A stretch of DNA of 64,000 nucleotides from an uncultured Candidatus Saccharibacteria bacterium (GTDB lineage: Bacteria > Patescibacteriota > Saccharimonadia > Saccharimonadales > Saccharimonadaceae): positions 304,990-368,989 of the forward strand of contig CATXOC010000001.1 of assembly GCA_958399925.1 (NCBI GenBank), in the 5' to 3' direction. Within the stretch, counting starts at the first letter, position 1, and the number at the start of each line of letters is the position of its first letter. Positions 52,571-60,283 of the stretch are shown piece after piece. Made by a program: the position numbers and the translations under genes. The notes under the pieces were generated by a model, which saw only the letters and a list, made by a program, of their open reading frames with translations, searched no databases and was not told where the DNA came from.

Positions 52571-52600
52571 TTGACAAATACACCAAGCACCTGCTAATAT
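52571..52600 (+). promoter_or_regulatory. Internal promoter for the rsmH leader
   Basis: TTGACA (52571-52576), 18 bp, TAATAT (52595-52600) with an extended TGC. It would start a transcript near 52607 with about 380 nt before rsmH, so rsmH need not depend on the mraZ promoter. Confidence 0.7.
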
Positions 52601-52606
52601 ATGAAG

Positions 52607-52986
52607 CATACAGATAAGCACAAGCGAATCGCCTTAACAATACAAAACAGAAATTTGACGAAAATGCAAAGACTAAAATCTGTAGCTTGAAGTATAAATA
52701 AAAATATGGTTCTAATGTCCGAACAGGGCAGAGGAATCAAAGGAAAAGTACCTTAACACAGAGGACACATACGCGGCAACCAGCCAGAAGATGGCTGCTG
52801 GACTAAAGAGCCGTTGCACCGAGGGTATTCATACCTTCTAAAATCCACCTCACACATAAGTCTCTCATTATGCTTTAGAGCCGTAAAATCACATCTTGCG
52901 GTAGCAAAGTATAAATTCACTTAAACAAAAACAAACAATCAAACAAAAACTGATTGTCGCATATGTGTCCTCCGTAACAAAGAGTA
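52607..52986 (+). ncRNA. Long structured leader upstream of rsmH
   Basis: No coding sequence is seen here. GAGGACACATACGCGGCAAC at the start of a 23-nt arm (52761-52783) can pair with the arm 52950-52972 (CTGATTGTCGCATATGTGTC onward): 20 Watson-Crick pairs, one G-U and two A-C mismatches, closing a 166-nt interior. Inside are a perfect 6-bp hairpin CAGCCA/TGGCTG (52781-52797) and AGGGTA/TACCTT (52822-52837). GCAAC (52776-52780) can instead pair with GTTGC (52813-52817), excluding part of the long stem. The 3' arm ends 14 nt before the rsmH ATG. Switch-like control or RNA processing is inferred. Confidence 0.55.
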
Positions 52987-53889
52987 ATGAACACACCACA
53001 ACAACTCCATATACCTGTGCTTTTTGAAGACACCATCAGATTGTTGGATCCGAAAAAAGGCGAAACATACCTTGATTTGACAGCCGGTTACGGTGGTCAT
53101 GCGAAAGGTATTATTGCTCGAATTGGATCGGCAAGCCTCGCAACACTTTGTGATCGCGATCAGTTTGCAATAGATAATCTAATGGGGCTGAAAGAGCAGG
53201 GAGCTACTCTTATTCATAGCGATTACCTGTCGGCGGTCAAGCAATTGGCGGCGGATGGCAAAGCTTTTGATATGATTTTGTTGGACTTGGGCGTCAGCTC
53301 TGTGCAACTGGATCGTGCTGATCGTGGTTTTTCGTTTATACACGATGGACCGTTGGATATGCGGATGGATCAGGAACAGGAATTAACTGCTGCTGATATA
53401 GTAAACAAATATCCTGAACGCGAAATCATTCGTATCTTCGAGAACTACGGCGAGATGAGTGTAAAGGAGAGTGCAAAGGTGGCGCGTAGCATTGTGATAC
53501 GCCGTAAGAAGCAGCCATTTCATGACACGCTAGACTTATCAGAAGTCATTCGGGTGTCGATTGGCGAGCTAGACCACGGTAAGTACCACAAAGTTCACCC
53601 GGCAACGCGAGCCTTTCAGGCGTTGCGCATTGCAGTTAACGATGAGCTAGGGCAATTGCAACAAACTTTGTCTCTGTTGAATCGTGTGCTGAATCCGGGT
53701 GGGCGTTTGGCAATTATCTCTTTCCATAGTCTAGAAGACCGTATAGTCAAAAACTACATGAGGGATAATTCCGATGCACTGGATGTGCCGTATATTACTC
53801 TTACTAAGAAGCCTATTTCCGGTGATATTAACGATGTTTCCAATCCGCGTGCTCGTAGTGCAAAACTGCGTGCCGTATTGAAAAAATAA
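52987..53889 (+). CDS. rsmH: 16S rRNA (cytosine-1402-N4) methyltransferase
   Basis: A 300-residue RsmH (MraW). HIPVLFEDTIRLLDPKKGET, YLDLTAGYGGHAKGI (SAM site), LLDLGVSSVQLDRADRGFSF, LDMRMDQ, HPATRAFQALRIAVNDEL and ISFHSLEDRIVKN are diagnostic. It methylates C1402 of 16S rRNA. It is the first enzyme gene of the dcw cluster. Only a weak AAAGAG precedes the ATG; the structured leader may govern its translation. Confidence 0.95.
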   Translation: MNTPQQLHIPVLFEDTIRLLDPKKGETYLDLTAGYGGHAKGIIARIGSASLATLCDRDQFAIDNLMGLKEQGATLIHSDYLSAVKQLAADGKAFDMILLDLGVSSVQLDRADRGFSFIHDGPLDMRMDQEQELTAADIVNKYPEREIIRIFENYGEMSVKESAKVARSIVIRRKKQPFHDTLDLSEVIRVSIGELDHGKYHKVHPATRAFQALRIAVNDELGQLQQTLSLLNRVLNPGGRLAIISFHSLEDRIVKNYMRDNSDALDVPYITLTKKPISGDINDVSNPRARSAKLRAVLKK

Positions 53890-53910
53890 AAACAACAGAA
53901 AGGAGTGATT

Positions 53911-53973
53911 ATGCCAATCAAAGTTAGCGGTCGTAGTTACACCCACAACATTAAGGTTCGTGTTGCTAAATAG
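53911..53973 (+). CDS. Possible 20-residue peptide
   Basis: An excellent SD (AAAGGAG) lies 6 nt before an ATG that opens MPIKVSGRSYTHNIKVRVAK and a TAG. It is basic. An 11-bp hairpin follows 22 nt later, and two more tiny frames (53986-54042 and 54039-54077) chain on to it, the first behind a TACAAT box. It may be a leader peptide controlling ftsL or a real small protein; the SD is the main evidence. Confidence 0.45.
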   Translation: MPIKVSGRSYTHNIKVRVAK

Positions 53974-53995
53974 TACAATTTTGGCATGACGAATA

Positions 53996-54032
53996 AGGAG
54001 TTGATCCTTGCGCTAGTCGTAGATCAACTCCT
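53996..54032 (+). other. Hairpin between rsmH and ftsL
   Basis: AGGAGTTGATC and GATCAACTCCT form a perfect 11-bp stem with a 15-nt loop. There is no T tract, so it is more likely an RNA structure or processing site than a simple terminator. Confidence 0.55.
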
Positions 54033-54174
54033 AGCTCCATGAGTTATTGGGGCAAACAAAAACAAAAACTAAAATAAACATAATTTTGCGTGTAGGGCTA
54101 TGGCAACCAATCGATTTACTGGTTGGTGTGGTTCTGCATGTAAATGCGAGAAAACAGAAAGGGCAATTAATTAT

Positions 54175-54561
54175 ATGGTATCATCACGACGACAATTTGT
54201 ATCAGCTAGAACGCCGGTACAATCAACGAGACGGGGTGGTGCGATGGTGACAGCGGCAAATTGGGGCAGAAATCAGAACTTAGTTCAGTTCAAATCAGGC
54301 GGTAAGCTTGGCACCGTGGCTAACGTAGTTATAGTGTTGTTGCTGGTTGCTTTGATGTTTCTAATTTATCTAATGCAAATTGCTAAGACTGGATCATTTA
54401 GTTATCAATTAAACGACGTAAACGAACAGAAGTCAGAACTAGCAGCGGAGCAGGACAATTTAAAGGTAGAGAATGCGCGGTTGCAGTCATTGAGCGCCGT
54501 GAAGAGCAGTGATGTCGCAGCTGCTATGACTACGCCAGCTAGCACTGATTATTCAGAATAA
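54175..54561 (+). CDS. ftsL: FtsL-like septum protein
   Basis: About 128 residues: a basic cytoplasmic tail, one membrane segment (VANVVIVLLLVALMFLIYLM) and a short extracytoplasmic heptad coiled coil (LNDVNEQKSELAAEQDNLKV). This layout and the place between rsmH and the transpeptidase gene identify FtsL, which bridges DivIB/FtsQ, DivIC/FtsB and FtsWI. The frame is open from an ATG at 54100, but GAAAGGG (54157-54163) favours the ATG at 54175; the start is uncertain. Confidence 0.75.
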   Translation: MVSSRRQFVSARTPVQSTRRGGAMVTAANWGRNQNLVQFKSGGKLGTVANVVIVLLLVALMFLIYLMQIAKTGSFSYQLNDVNEQKSELAAEQDNLKVENARLQSLSAVKSSDVAAAMTTPASTDYSE

Positions 54562-54626
54562 GATTCGGTTTATGACGGCTGCTTGAATGAATCGGGTTGG
54601 TTGTATAAACGGTGACAAAATAAATA

Positions 54627-54651
54627 GGCGAAGAGCGGAATGCTCTTCGCC
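54627..54651 (-). terminator. Terminator of the small antisense gene
   Basis: GGCGAAGAGC and GCTCTTCGCC form a perfect 10-bp stem with a 5-nt loop. Only the minus strand has a U-rich tail (TATTTATTTTG), so it ends the minus-strand gene at 54697-54810. Confidence 0.8.
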
Positions 54652-54696
54652 GTTACTACATTAAAGTGCTAGGAGTTTAGCCTGAGTAGTCTTATG

Positions 54697-54810
54697 TTAG
54701 TGTTTCCACTTGTTGGTGTCCGAGGATTTTTTCTTCATCCCGGTAGGCTTGCGCCCAGAGAGGCTGCATTTGCGAGTCTGATTACCATGGTTGGACCAAC
54801 GCTTGGACAT
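54697..54810 (-). CDS. Small 37-residue basic protein encoded antisense in the dcw cluster
   Basis: Reading on the minus strand, a strong SD (AAAGGAG) precedes an ATG opening MSKRWSNHGNQTRKCSLSGR and ending SSDTNKWKH, then TAA. A TTGCAT-N17-TAAAAT promoter lies about 65 nt upstream and a good terminator 45 nt downstream, so it is a complete small transcription unit. It is rich in Lys, Arg, Ser and Asn and resembles a small ribosomal protein in composition, but I cannot assign a family. Confidence 0.65.
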   Translation of the reverse strand: MSKRWSNHGNQTRKCSLSGRKPTGMKKKSSDTNKWKH

Positions 54811-54876
54811 AATACTCCTTTGTTGTAGAGCTGGATCTTCGTTGCATAGTGTATGCGACTGTCCAGATGGTTAACT

Positions 54877-54905
54877 ATTTTAATATATAAATACACTAAA
54901 TGCAA
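54877..54905 (-). promoter_or_regulatory. Promoter of the small antisense gene
   Basis: On the minus strand: TTGCAT (54905-54900), 17 bp, TAAAAT (54882-54877). It is back to back with the transpeptidase gene promoter (-10 at 54942-54947). Confidence 0.6.
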
Positions 54906-54957
54906 GCCTTTAGTAATTAATAGCCGCCAGCTGATGCGTGATATAATAATAAGCAGT

Positions 54958-56712
54958 ATGGCAAAAAGGCAGGGTAAGACTACTCGGGCGACCTTTGTAA
55001 TGTGGGGACTATTTGGGTTGCTCGCATTATTTTCACTACAGCTCTTTCGCATCCAGGTGATTGACCACAAGAAATATATGGCCAAAGCCGATAATATGCA
55101 AACGGATAGCCAGGTGATAAATCCTGCACGTGGACAAATTTATGTTCGCGATACTGATGGTAACGTGGCGCCTCTCGTGCTAAACCGTACAGTCTATACA
55201 CTGTTTGCTGATCCAACTGCTGTGAAAGATTTAGACAAAGCAAAATCTCTGGTGCAGCGTGTTGTGGGCAGTCAATTATTGGATGGCTCGCTAGATAAAC
55301 TAGGTGACAAGAAACGACAATATGTAGTACTGGCTAAGCAAATCGATCAAGAACAGGCTGAATTGATTAAAAAAGAGAATTTGGCAGGTCTAGGCCTGCA
55401 GGCGACGACGCAGCGTGTTTACCCTGAAGGCGTGCTAGCTGCACAGACTTTGGGCTTTGTTAACGCTGACGGAGAAGGCCAGTACGGTGTAGAGCAATTT
55501 TTAAATAAACGCCTAAAGGGTACTCCTGGACTACTAAAGACTGTAACTGATGTGCGCAAGGTGCCACTAACTATTGGCGCTAATGATGTCAGTATACCTG
55601 CCAAAGATGGCGAGAATATAGTGTTAAGCATTGACCGTAACGTTCAGTCACAGGCCGAAGAAGTGTTGGCTGCAGGACTAAAGAACGCCAAGGCTACCAG
55701 TGGTAGTATGGTGGTAACCGATCCGCAGACGGGGCGAGTTCTAGCAATGGCAAATTATCCAACATATGATCCATCTAACTATCGCAAAGTAGAGTCGGCT
55801 AGTGTATATCAGAACAATGTAACAATGAACGCATACGAGCCGGGGTCGGTGATGAAATTGTTTACAGTCGGTGCAGGGCTAGATAGTGGCACAATTACAC
55901 CAAATTCAACCTTCTATAATGCAGGCTGCGTGCAAGTGGATGATGCGAAAATGTGTAACGTAGAACGTAACATTGACGGTCAGATGATGACGCCAATGAA
56001 CTTGCTGGAATATTCATTAAATACTGGTGCTGTGTGGGTGCTACAACAGATGGGCGGTGGCGAGATTAGTCTAGCTGCTCGCCAAAAGTACTATAACTAT
56101 TTAGTAAACAACTTCCGCTTTAATGCCCCCACTGGCGTTCAAGTTGCTAACGAAGCAGATAGCGTGATTTATAAACCAAACATGAAGCGCGGCCCACGTG
56201 TGCTATACGCAAATATGACTTTTGGTCAGGGTGAACAGCTAACGATGATTCAGGTAATATCCGCCTTTAATGCGATGATTAACGGTGGTAAATACTACCA
56301 GCCGTCAGTTGTCTTGGGTACTTATGATGAGGAATCGGGTAAGGTCAAAGAGGAAACGCCAAAGGTGGTAGGCCAGGCAATTAATGCGACTGCTAGCGAA
56401 CAGCTAAAGGATATGTTACAACAGGCGCGCTATCTGGGCGCCAAGGGCAAGATTAGGGATAATGGCTATTATGTGGGTGGTAAGTCTGGTACAGCACAGA
56501 AGATTGACGCGTCTACGGGCGCATATTCAGACACGTTGACCACTGGTACATATATTGGTTTTGGCGCAGATAACACGAAAACGCCAAAATATGCAATAAT
56601 GGTACGTGTAGACGATGCACATAATGGCGGATATTCTGGTTCGGCGGCAGCTCAGCCAATATTCGATATTATGAGCAATTTTATGATTCAATATGAAGGA
56701 GTTTCGAAATAA
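54958..56712 (+). CDS. ftsI: Septal peptidoglycan transpeptidase (FtsI/PBP2B-like)
   Basis: A 584-residue class B PBP. An N-terminal membrane anchor (about 11-32) is followed by a dimerisation region and the transpeptidase domain with SxxK in EPGSVMKLFTVG, SxN in LEYSLNTGAV and KSGT in VGGKSGTAQK. It cross-links septal peptidoglycan with FtsW. An in-frame start at 54853 exists, but TATAAT at 54942-54947 lies inside that extension, 10 nt before the ATG at 54958, so the shorter start is used. No PASTA repeats. Stop overlaps the mraY start (TAATG). Confidence 0.9.
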   Translation: MAKRQGKTTRATFVMWGLFGLLALFSLQLFRIQVIDHKKYMAKADNMQTDSQVINPARGQIYVRDTDGNVAPLVLNRTVYTLFADPTAVKDLDKAKSLVQRVVGSQLLDGSLDKLGDKKRQYVVLAKQIDQEQAELIKKENLAGLGLQATTQRVYPEGVLAAQTLGFVNADGEGQYGVEQFLNKRLKGTPGLLKTVTDVRKVPLTIGANDVSIPAKDGENIVLSIDRNVQSQAEEVLAAGLKNAKATSGSMVVTDPQTGRVLAMANYPTYDPSNYRKVESASVYQNNVTMNAYEPGSVMKLFTVGAGLDSGTITPNSTFYNAGCVQVDDAKMCNVERNIDGQMMTPMNLLEYSLNTGAVWVLQQMGGGEISLAARQKYYNYLVNNFRFNAPTGVQVANEADSVIYKPNMKRGPRVLYANMTFGQGEQLTMIQVISAFNAMINGGKYYQPSVVLGTYDEESGKVKEETPKVVGQAINATASEQLKDMLQQARYLGAKGKIRDNGYYVGGKSGTAQKIDASTGAYSDTLTTGTYIGFGADNTKTPKYAIMVRVDDAHNGGYSGSAAAQPIFDIMSNFMIQYEGVSK

Positions 56713-57752
56713 TGAGCGAGGCATTACAAGAATTAATTCCCTGGGTAACCAAGATATTTGAGCTAGGTCTAGGGTCATTTCTGCTGGCAATGGTTTTGAC
56801 ACCAGTGTTTACTTATTTTGCGTATAAATATAAGTTTTGGAAACAGATGCGCCATGAGGCGATGTCGGGCGGTGAGGCAAAAGTTTACGAAAGACTACAC
56901 GCCGCCAAACACAAGCGTCATATTCCGACCATGGCAGGCTTGATATTTGTTATTGCAACTACAGTTATTACTGTGGTATTCAATCTAAGCCGTGAAAACA
57001 CTTGGCTACCGCTAGCTGCAATGTTGCTGGCTGGCGCGGTAGGTCTCGTAGATGACATTATGAACCTACGTTCACATGGCAAGGGTATTGCAGGTATGCG
57101 TGCGCCGGTGAAGTTTACTCTGATTACCCTAATTGGTCTAGTGCTTGGTTGGTTCTTCTACTCAAAGCTAGGCATTGATACAATTCACGTGCCGTTTATC
57201 GGTACCTGGGAGGTAGGTATATGGATTGTGCCAATCTTTGCCTTTGCCGTAGTTGCAACTGGCAACGCAGTGAATATATCGGATGGTCTAGATGGTCTGG
57301 CCGGTGGTCTTGCGGCAATTGGTTTTGCTGGTTATGCCATCATTTCGCTACTTGATCATCAGTTTGGTCTAGCGGGATTCTGTGTAACTATTCTAGGCGC
57401 ATTAGTTAGCTACTTGTGGTACAACATTTACCCAGCACGCTTCTTTATGGGCGATGTGGGCTCGTTTGCGCTGGGTTGTTCACTTGCAGTAGTAGCCATG
57501 CTAACTGATACACTATTTATTCTGCCGTTCATTGTCATTATTTGTGTGGCTGAGGTAGTGTCTGTGATTATCCAGCTGACTAGCAAGAAACTACGTCATG
57601 GCAAGAAGGTATTTCTATCTGCACCGTTCCACCATCACCTAGAGGCGATTGGCTGGCCTGAAACCAAGGTAACTATGCGTCTATGGTTGATTGCAATAGT
57701 GTTCTGCTTTATTGGTTTGGTGTTGGCGTTGGCAGGGGGTAATATTAAGTAA
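56712..57752 (+). CDS. mraY: Phospho-N-acetylmuramoyl-pentapeptide transferase
   Basis: A 346-residue membrane enzyme with about ten helices. Catalytic and family motifs: LVDDIMNLRSHGKGI, AVNISDGLDGLAGG, GDVGSFALG and APFHHHLEAIGW. It transfers phospho-MurNAc-pentapeptide to undecaprenyl phosphate, giving lipid I. It is coupled to the transpeptidase gene and to ftsW by TAATG overlaps. Confidence 0.95.
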   Translation: MSEALQELIPWVTKIFELGLGSFLLAMVLTPVFTYFAYKYKFWKQMRHEAMSGGEAKVYERLHAAKHKRHIPTMAGLIFVIATTVITVVFNLSRENTWLPLAAMLLAGAVGLVDDIMNLRSHGKGIAGMRAPVKFTLITLIGLVLGWFFYSKLGIDTIHVPFIGTWEVGIWIVPIFAFAVVATGNAVNISDGLDGLAGGLAAIGFAGYAIISLLDHQFGLAGFCVTILGALVSYLWYNIYPARFFMGDVGSFALGCSLAVVAMLTDTLFILPFIVIICVAEVVSVIIQLTSKKLRHGKKVFLSAPFHHHLEAIGWPETKVTMRLWLIAIVFCFIGLVLALAGGNIK

Positions 57753-59161
57753 TGTATCCTGAACGCGGTGGGCATAAACGTTATCACTTGACGGGCGACA
57801 ATACAGGCCGCCCGTCCAACTATAGTCAGATGGCCGGAGATAACTTTTCGGCGTACGCTAAACAGGTGGTATCGGGTCTAAAGTCACTAGCTAAGAGTGC
57901 GTGGGCGGGTATACGCCAAGCACTGAAACTGGATACAAAGCCAATTGAGCTGCCACGTCGTCATCAGCCGGATTATCTGATACCAGTTTTGATGCTAACT
58001 TTAGCAGCTATTGGCTTTATTACATTGTTCTCGATTGTTCCTGCTATCACTAGGGGTGATGATGGTGAGTCAAGTGACTATATGTTTAAGCAATTTGTTT
58101 TGCTATTGGTCAGCTTAGTGGCTTTTGCGACAGCCAACCGCATACCGCTCGACATTTATCGGCGAGCGAGCTTCGGCGTGTTTATTGTCGGTGTTGTGCT
58201 GTGTTTTGCCTTGCCGATTCTGGGTCGTATGGGTGTACCTGGTACGCTATGTACATTAGGTGCCTGCCGCTGGTACGTCATCGGTATTGGTACGTTTCAG
58301 CCGGCAGAGTTACTGAAACTTGGTTCGGTACTATTTATGGCGGGGCTGTTTGCGACGCAGGCGGCGCACGGCCGAATTGATACTTGGGATACGGTGTGGC
58401 GATTTCTAGCTGTTATAGTGATTGACCTTGTGATTGTGGCGGGTATGCAAAAGGATTTAGGCTCTGGTATTGCTCTGGTGGCCATCTTGTCCTTGCAGCT
58501 ATTTGTTTCAGGAATCGGCAGGCGAAAGCTGTATGTAGTGGGGGCGATTGTACTGGCTATGGGTGTACTGGCTATTGTTGTGGCGCCGCACCGCATGCAG
58601 CGCATAATGACTTTTATTGGTGGTGGTACTGAGAAAACGGATTATCACATCAATCAAGCCATGGTGGCGCTGGGTTCGGGTGGATTAACTGGTCGCGGTT
58701 TGGGTCAGTCGGTGCAGGCTTTTGGTTGGTTACCCGAGGCTGTTAACGACTCAATTTTTGCGATTTATGGCGAAATGTTGGGCTGGCTAGGTGTAATGCT
58801 GCTGATCATGCTATTCGGCGCTTTGCTATATGCGATTATTAGTAAATTTGATTATACCAAGAGCTACTTCTTGCGCATGGTAGTTGCAGGGGTGTTTGGC
58901 TGGCTAGCGGCGCATGTATTGATGAACATTGGTGCTATGACTCACATGATCCCACTGACGGGTATAACTTTACCGTTAGTTAGCCTAGGTGGTACGTCAA
59001 TGGCCTTCGTGATGTTTGCGCTAGGTATGGTATTTTCAATATCGCATTACACGACATATCGTCGAGTTGATGATAAAATAAGTACAGGAGAAAATGATGA
59101 GAGTTCTATGTGTAGGCGGCGGCAGCGGCGGCCACATAACACCAATCGTCGCGGTAATTAA
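57752..59161 (+). CDS. ftsW: SEDS glycosyltransferase FtsW/RodA-like
   Basis: A 469-residue SEDS protein. A roughly 70-residue cytoplasmic N-terminal extension precedes about ten membrane helices with FQPAELLKLGSVLF, GMQKDLGSGIAL and GITLPLVSLGGTSM. It polymerises lipid II at the septum with its cognate PBP. Its last 68 nt overlap murG in another frame, giving a basic tail (CRRRQRRPHNTNRRGN), a long overlap even for this compact cluster. Confidence 0.9.
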   Translation: MYPERGGHKRYHLTGDNTGRPSNYSQMAGDNFSAYAKQVVSGLKSLAKSAWAGIRQALKLDTKPIELPRRHQPDYLIPVLMLTLAAIGFITLFSIVPAITRGDDGESSDYMFKQFVLLLVSLVAFATANRIPLDIYRRASFGVFIVGVVLCFALPILGRMGVPGTLCTLGACRWYVIGIGTFQPAELLKLGSVLFMAGLFATQAAHGRIDTWDTVWRFLAVIVIDLVIVAGMQKDLGSGIALVAILSLQLFVSGIGRRKLYVVGAIVLAMGVLAIVVAPHRMQRIMTFIGGGTEKTDYHINQAMVALGSGGLTGRGLGQSVQAFGWLPEAVNDSIFAIYGEMLGWLGVMLLIMLFGALLYAIISKFDYTKSYFLRMVVAGVFGWLAAHVLMNIGAMTHMIPLTGITLPLVSLGGTSMAFVMFALGMVFSISHYTTYRRVDDKISTGENDESSMCRRRQRRPHNTNRRGN

Positions 59162-60263
59162 AGAAATTAAACAGCGTGTACCAAGCGCAGAAGTACGAGT
59201 TTGGTGTGATCGCAAGTTTGGTGTTCAGGCAAAGAATTTATTAGCTGGAGCAGGTGAAGATGATGTGCGAGTAAGCATCATCCCAGCGGGCAAATTGCGT
59301 CGTTATGCCAATCTGCTATGGTGGTATCGCTGGTTTAGTCTTTATCACATTGTTCATACTCACATTCCTAACTTGATTGATTTATTTAAGATCGCGGGCG
59401 GCTTTATCGTCAGTCTAGTTAAGTTGTTGATATGGCGTCCTGACGTGGTCTTCTGTAAGGGTGGCTACGTCTGTTTGCCTGTGGGCATCGTGGCGCGCTT
59501 GTACAGGATTCCACTAGTTGTTCATGATAGTGATACAGTGCCCGGCCTAACTAATCGAGTATTGGCGCGCTTTGCTAGTAAAATTGGCACTGGCGCACCG
59601 GTTGATAATTATCCCTGCTATCCGAAAGCTAAAACCCAGTTTGTCGGCATTCCAGTGCGTGATGAAATTAAGCCTGCAACCGCTAAGGAGCGTGCAGTCT
59701 TAAAACGCAAATTAGGCTTCTCGGCTAAAAGGCCACTTATCATGGCTATGGGCGGTGGCCTAGGTGCAGTGGAAATAAATAATGCTGTAGCAGCGGTTGC
59801 TGGCGAGCTGATCGACAAGGGCGCAGATATTATGTTGCTATGTGGTCGTAATCGTTCGGTATCGTTGGATCTGACGGATGAACAATTAGACCATATTAAA
59901 GTACAAGAATTTAGCTCTGAAATTGCCGACAGTATGCGCGCCTGTGATTTGATGATCACTAGGGCGGGCGCAACAACCATGGCAGAGCTCGCCGCCATTA
60001 AAGTACCGACCATTATTGTGCCTTCTCCGTATTTAGCAGGCGACCACCAAACTAAAAATGCCATGGTGTATCAGAAGGCGGGTGCTGCTGTGGTTGTCAA
60101 TCAGTTCAAGCTAAAAAAGCAGCCGCAATTGCTTAATCGTGCAATTAACCGGATTTTGGGTGATCCCACAAAGGCTAAACAGATGGCGCAGAACCTTGGC
60201 AAGTTCGCTCGCCCAAATGCGCTCAATGATATGGTTGATATGATACTCGATGCTATAAAATAA
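59094..60263 (+). CDS. murG: UDP-GlcNAc:lipid I GlcNAc-transferase
   Basis: A 389-residue GT-B enzyme. The N-terminal glycine loop VGGGSGGHITPI, HDSDTVPGLTNR and the donor-site region TRAGATTMAELAAIKVPTI are diagnostic. It converts lipid I to lipid II at the inner membrane face. AGGAG SD before ATGATG; it begins within the end of ftsW. Confidence 0.93.
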   Translation: MMRVLCVGGGSGGHITPIVAVIKEIKQRVPSAEVRVWCDRKFGVQAKNLLAGAGEDDVRVSIIPAGKLRRYANLLWWYRWFSLYHIVHTHIPNLIDLFKIAGGFIVSLVKLLIWRPDVVFCKGGYVCLPVGIVARLYRIPLVVHDSDTVPGLTNRVLARFASKIGTGAPVDNYPCYPKAKTQFVGIPVRDEIKPATAKERAVLKRKLGFSAKRPLIMAMGGGLGAVEINNAVAAVAGELIDKGADIMLLCGRNRSVSLDLTDEQLDHIKVQEFSSEIADSMRACDLMITRAGATTMAELAAIKVPTIIVPSPYLAGDHQTKNAMVYQKAGAAVVVNQFKLKKQPQLLNRAINRILGDPTKAKQMAQNLGKFARPNALNDMVDMILDAIK

Positions 60264-60283
60264 TAGTATAATATAAAGAGTTT

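Noticed and set aside
52607..52986. RNase P RNA or tmRNA in the rsmH leader
   Set aside because: The conserved RNase P core sequences and the tmRNA ends or tag frame are not present.
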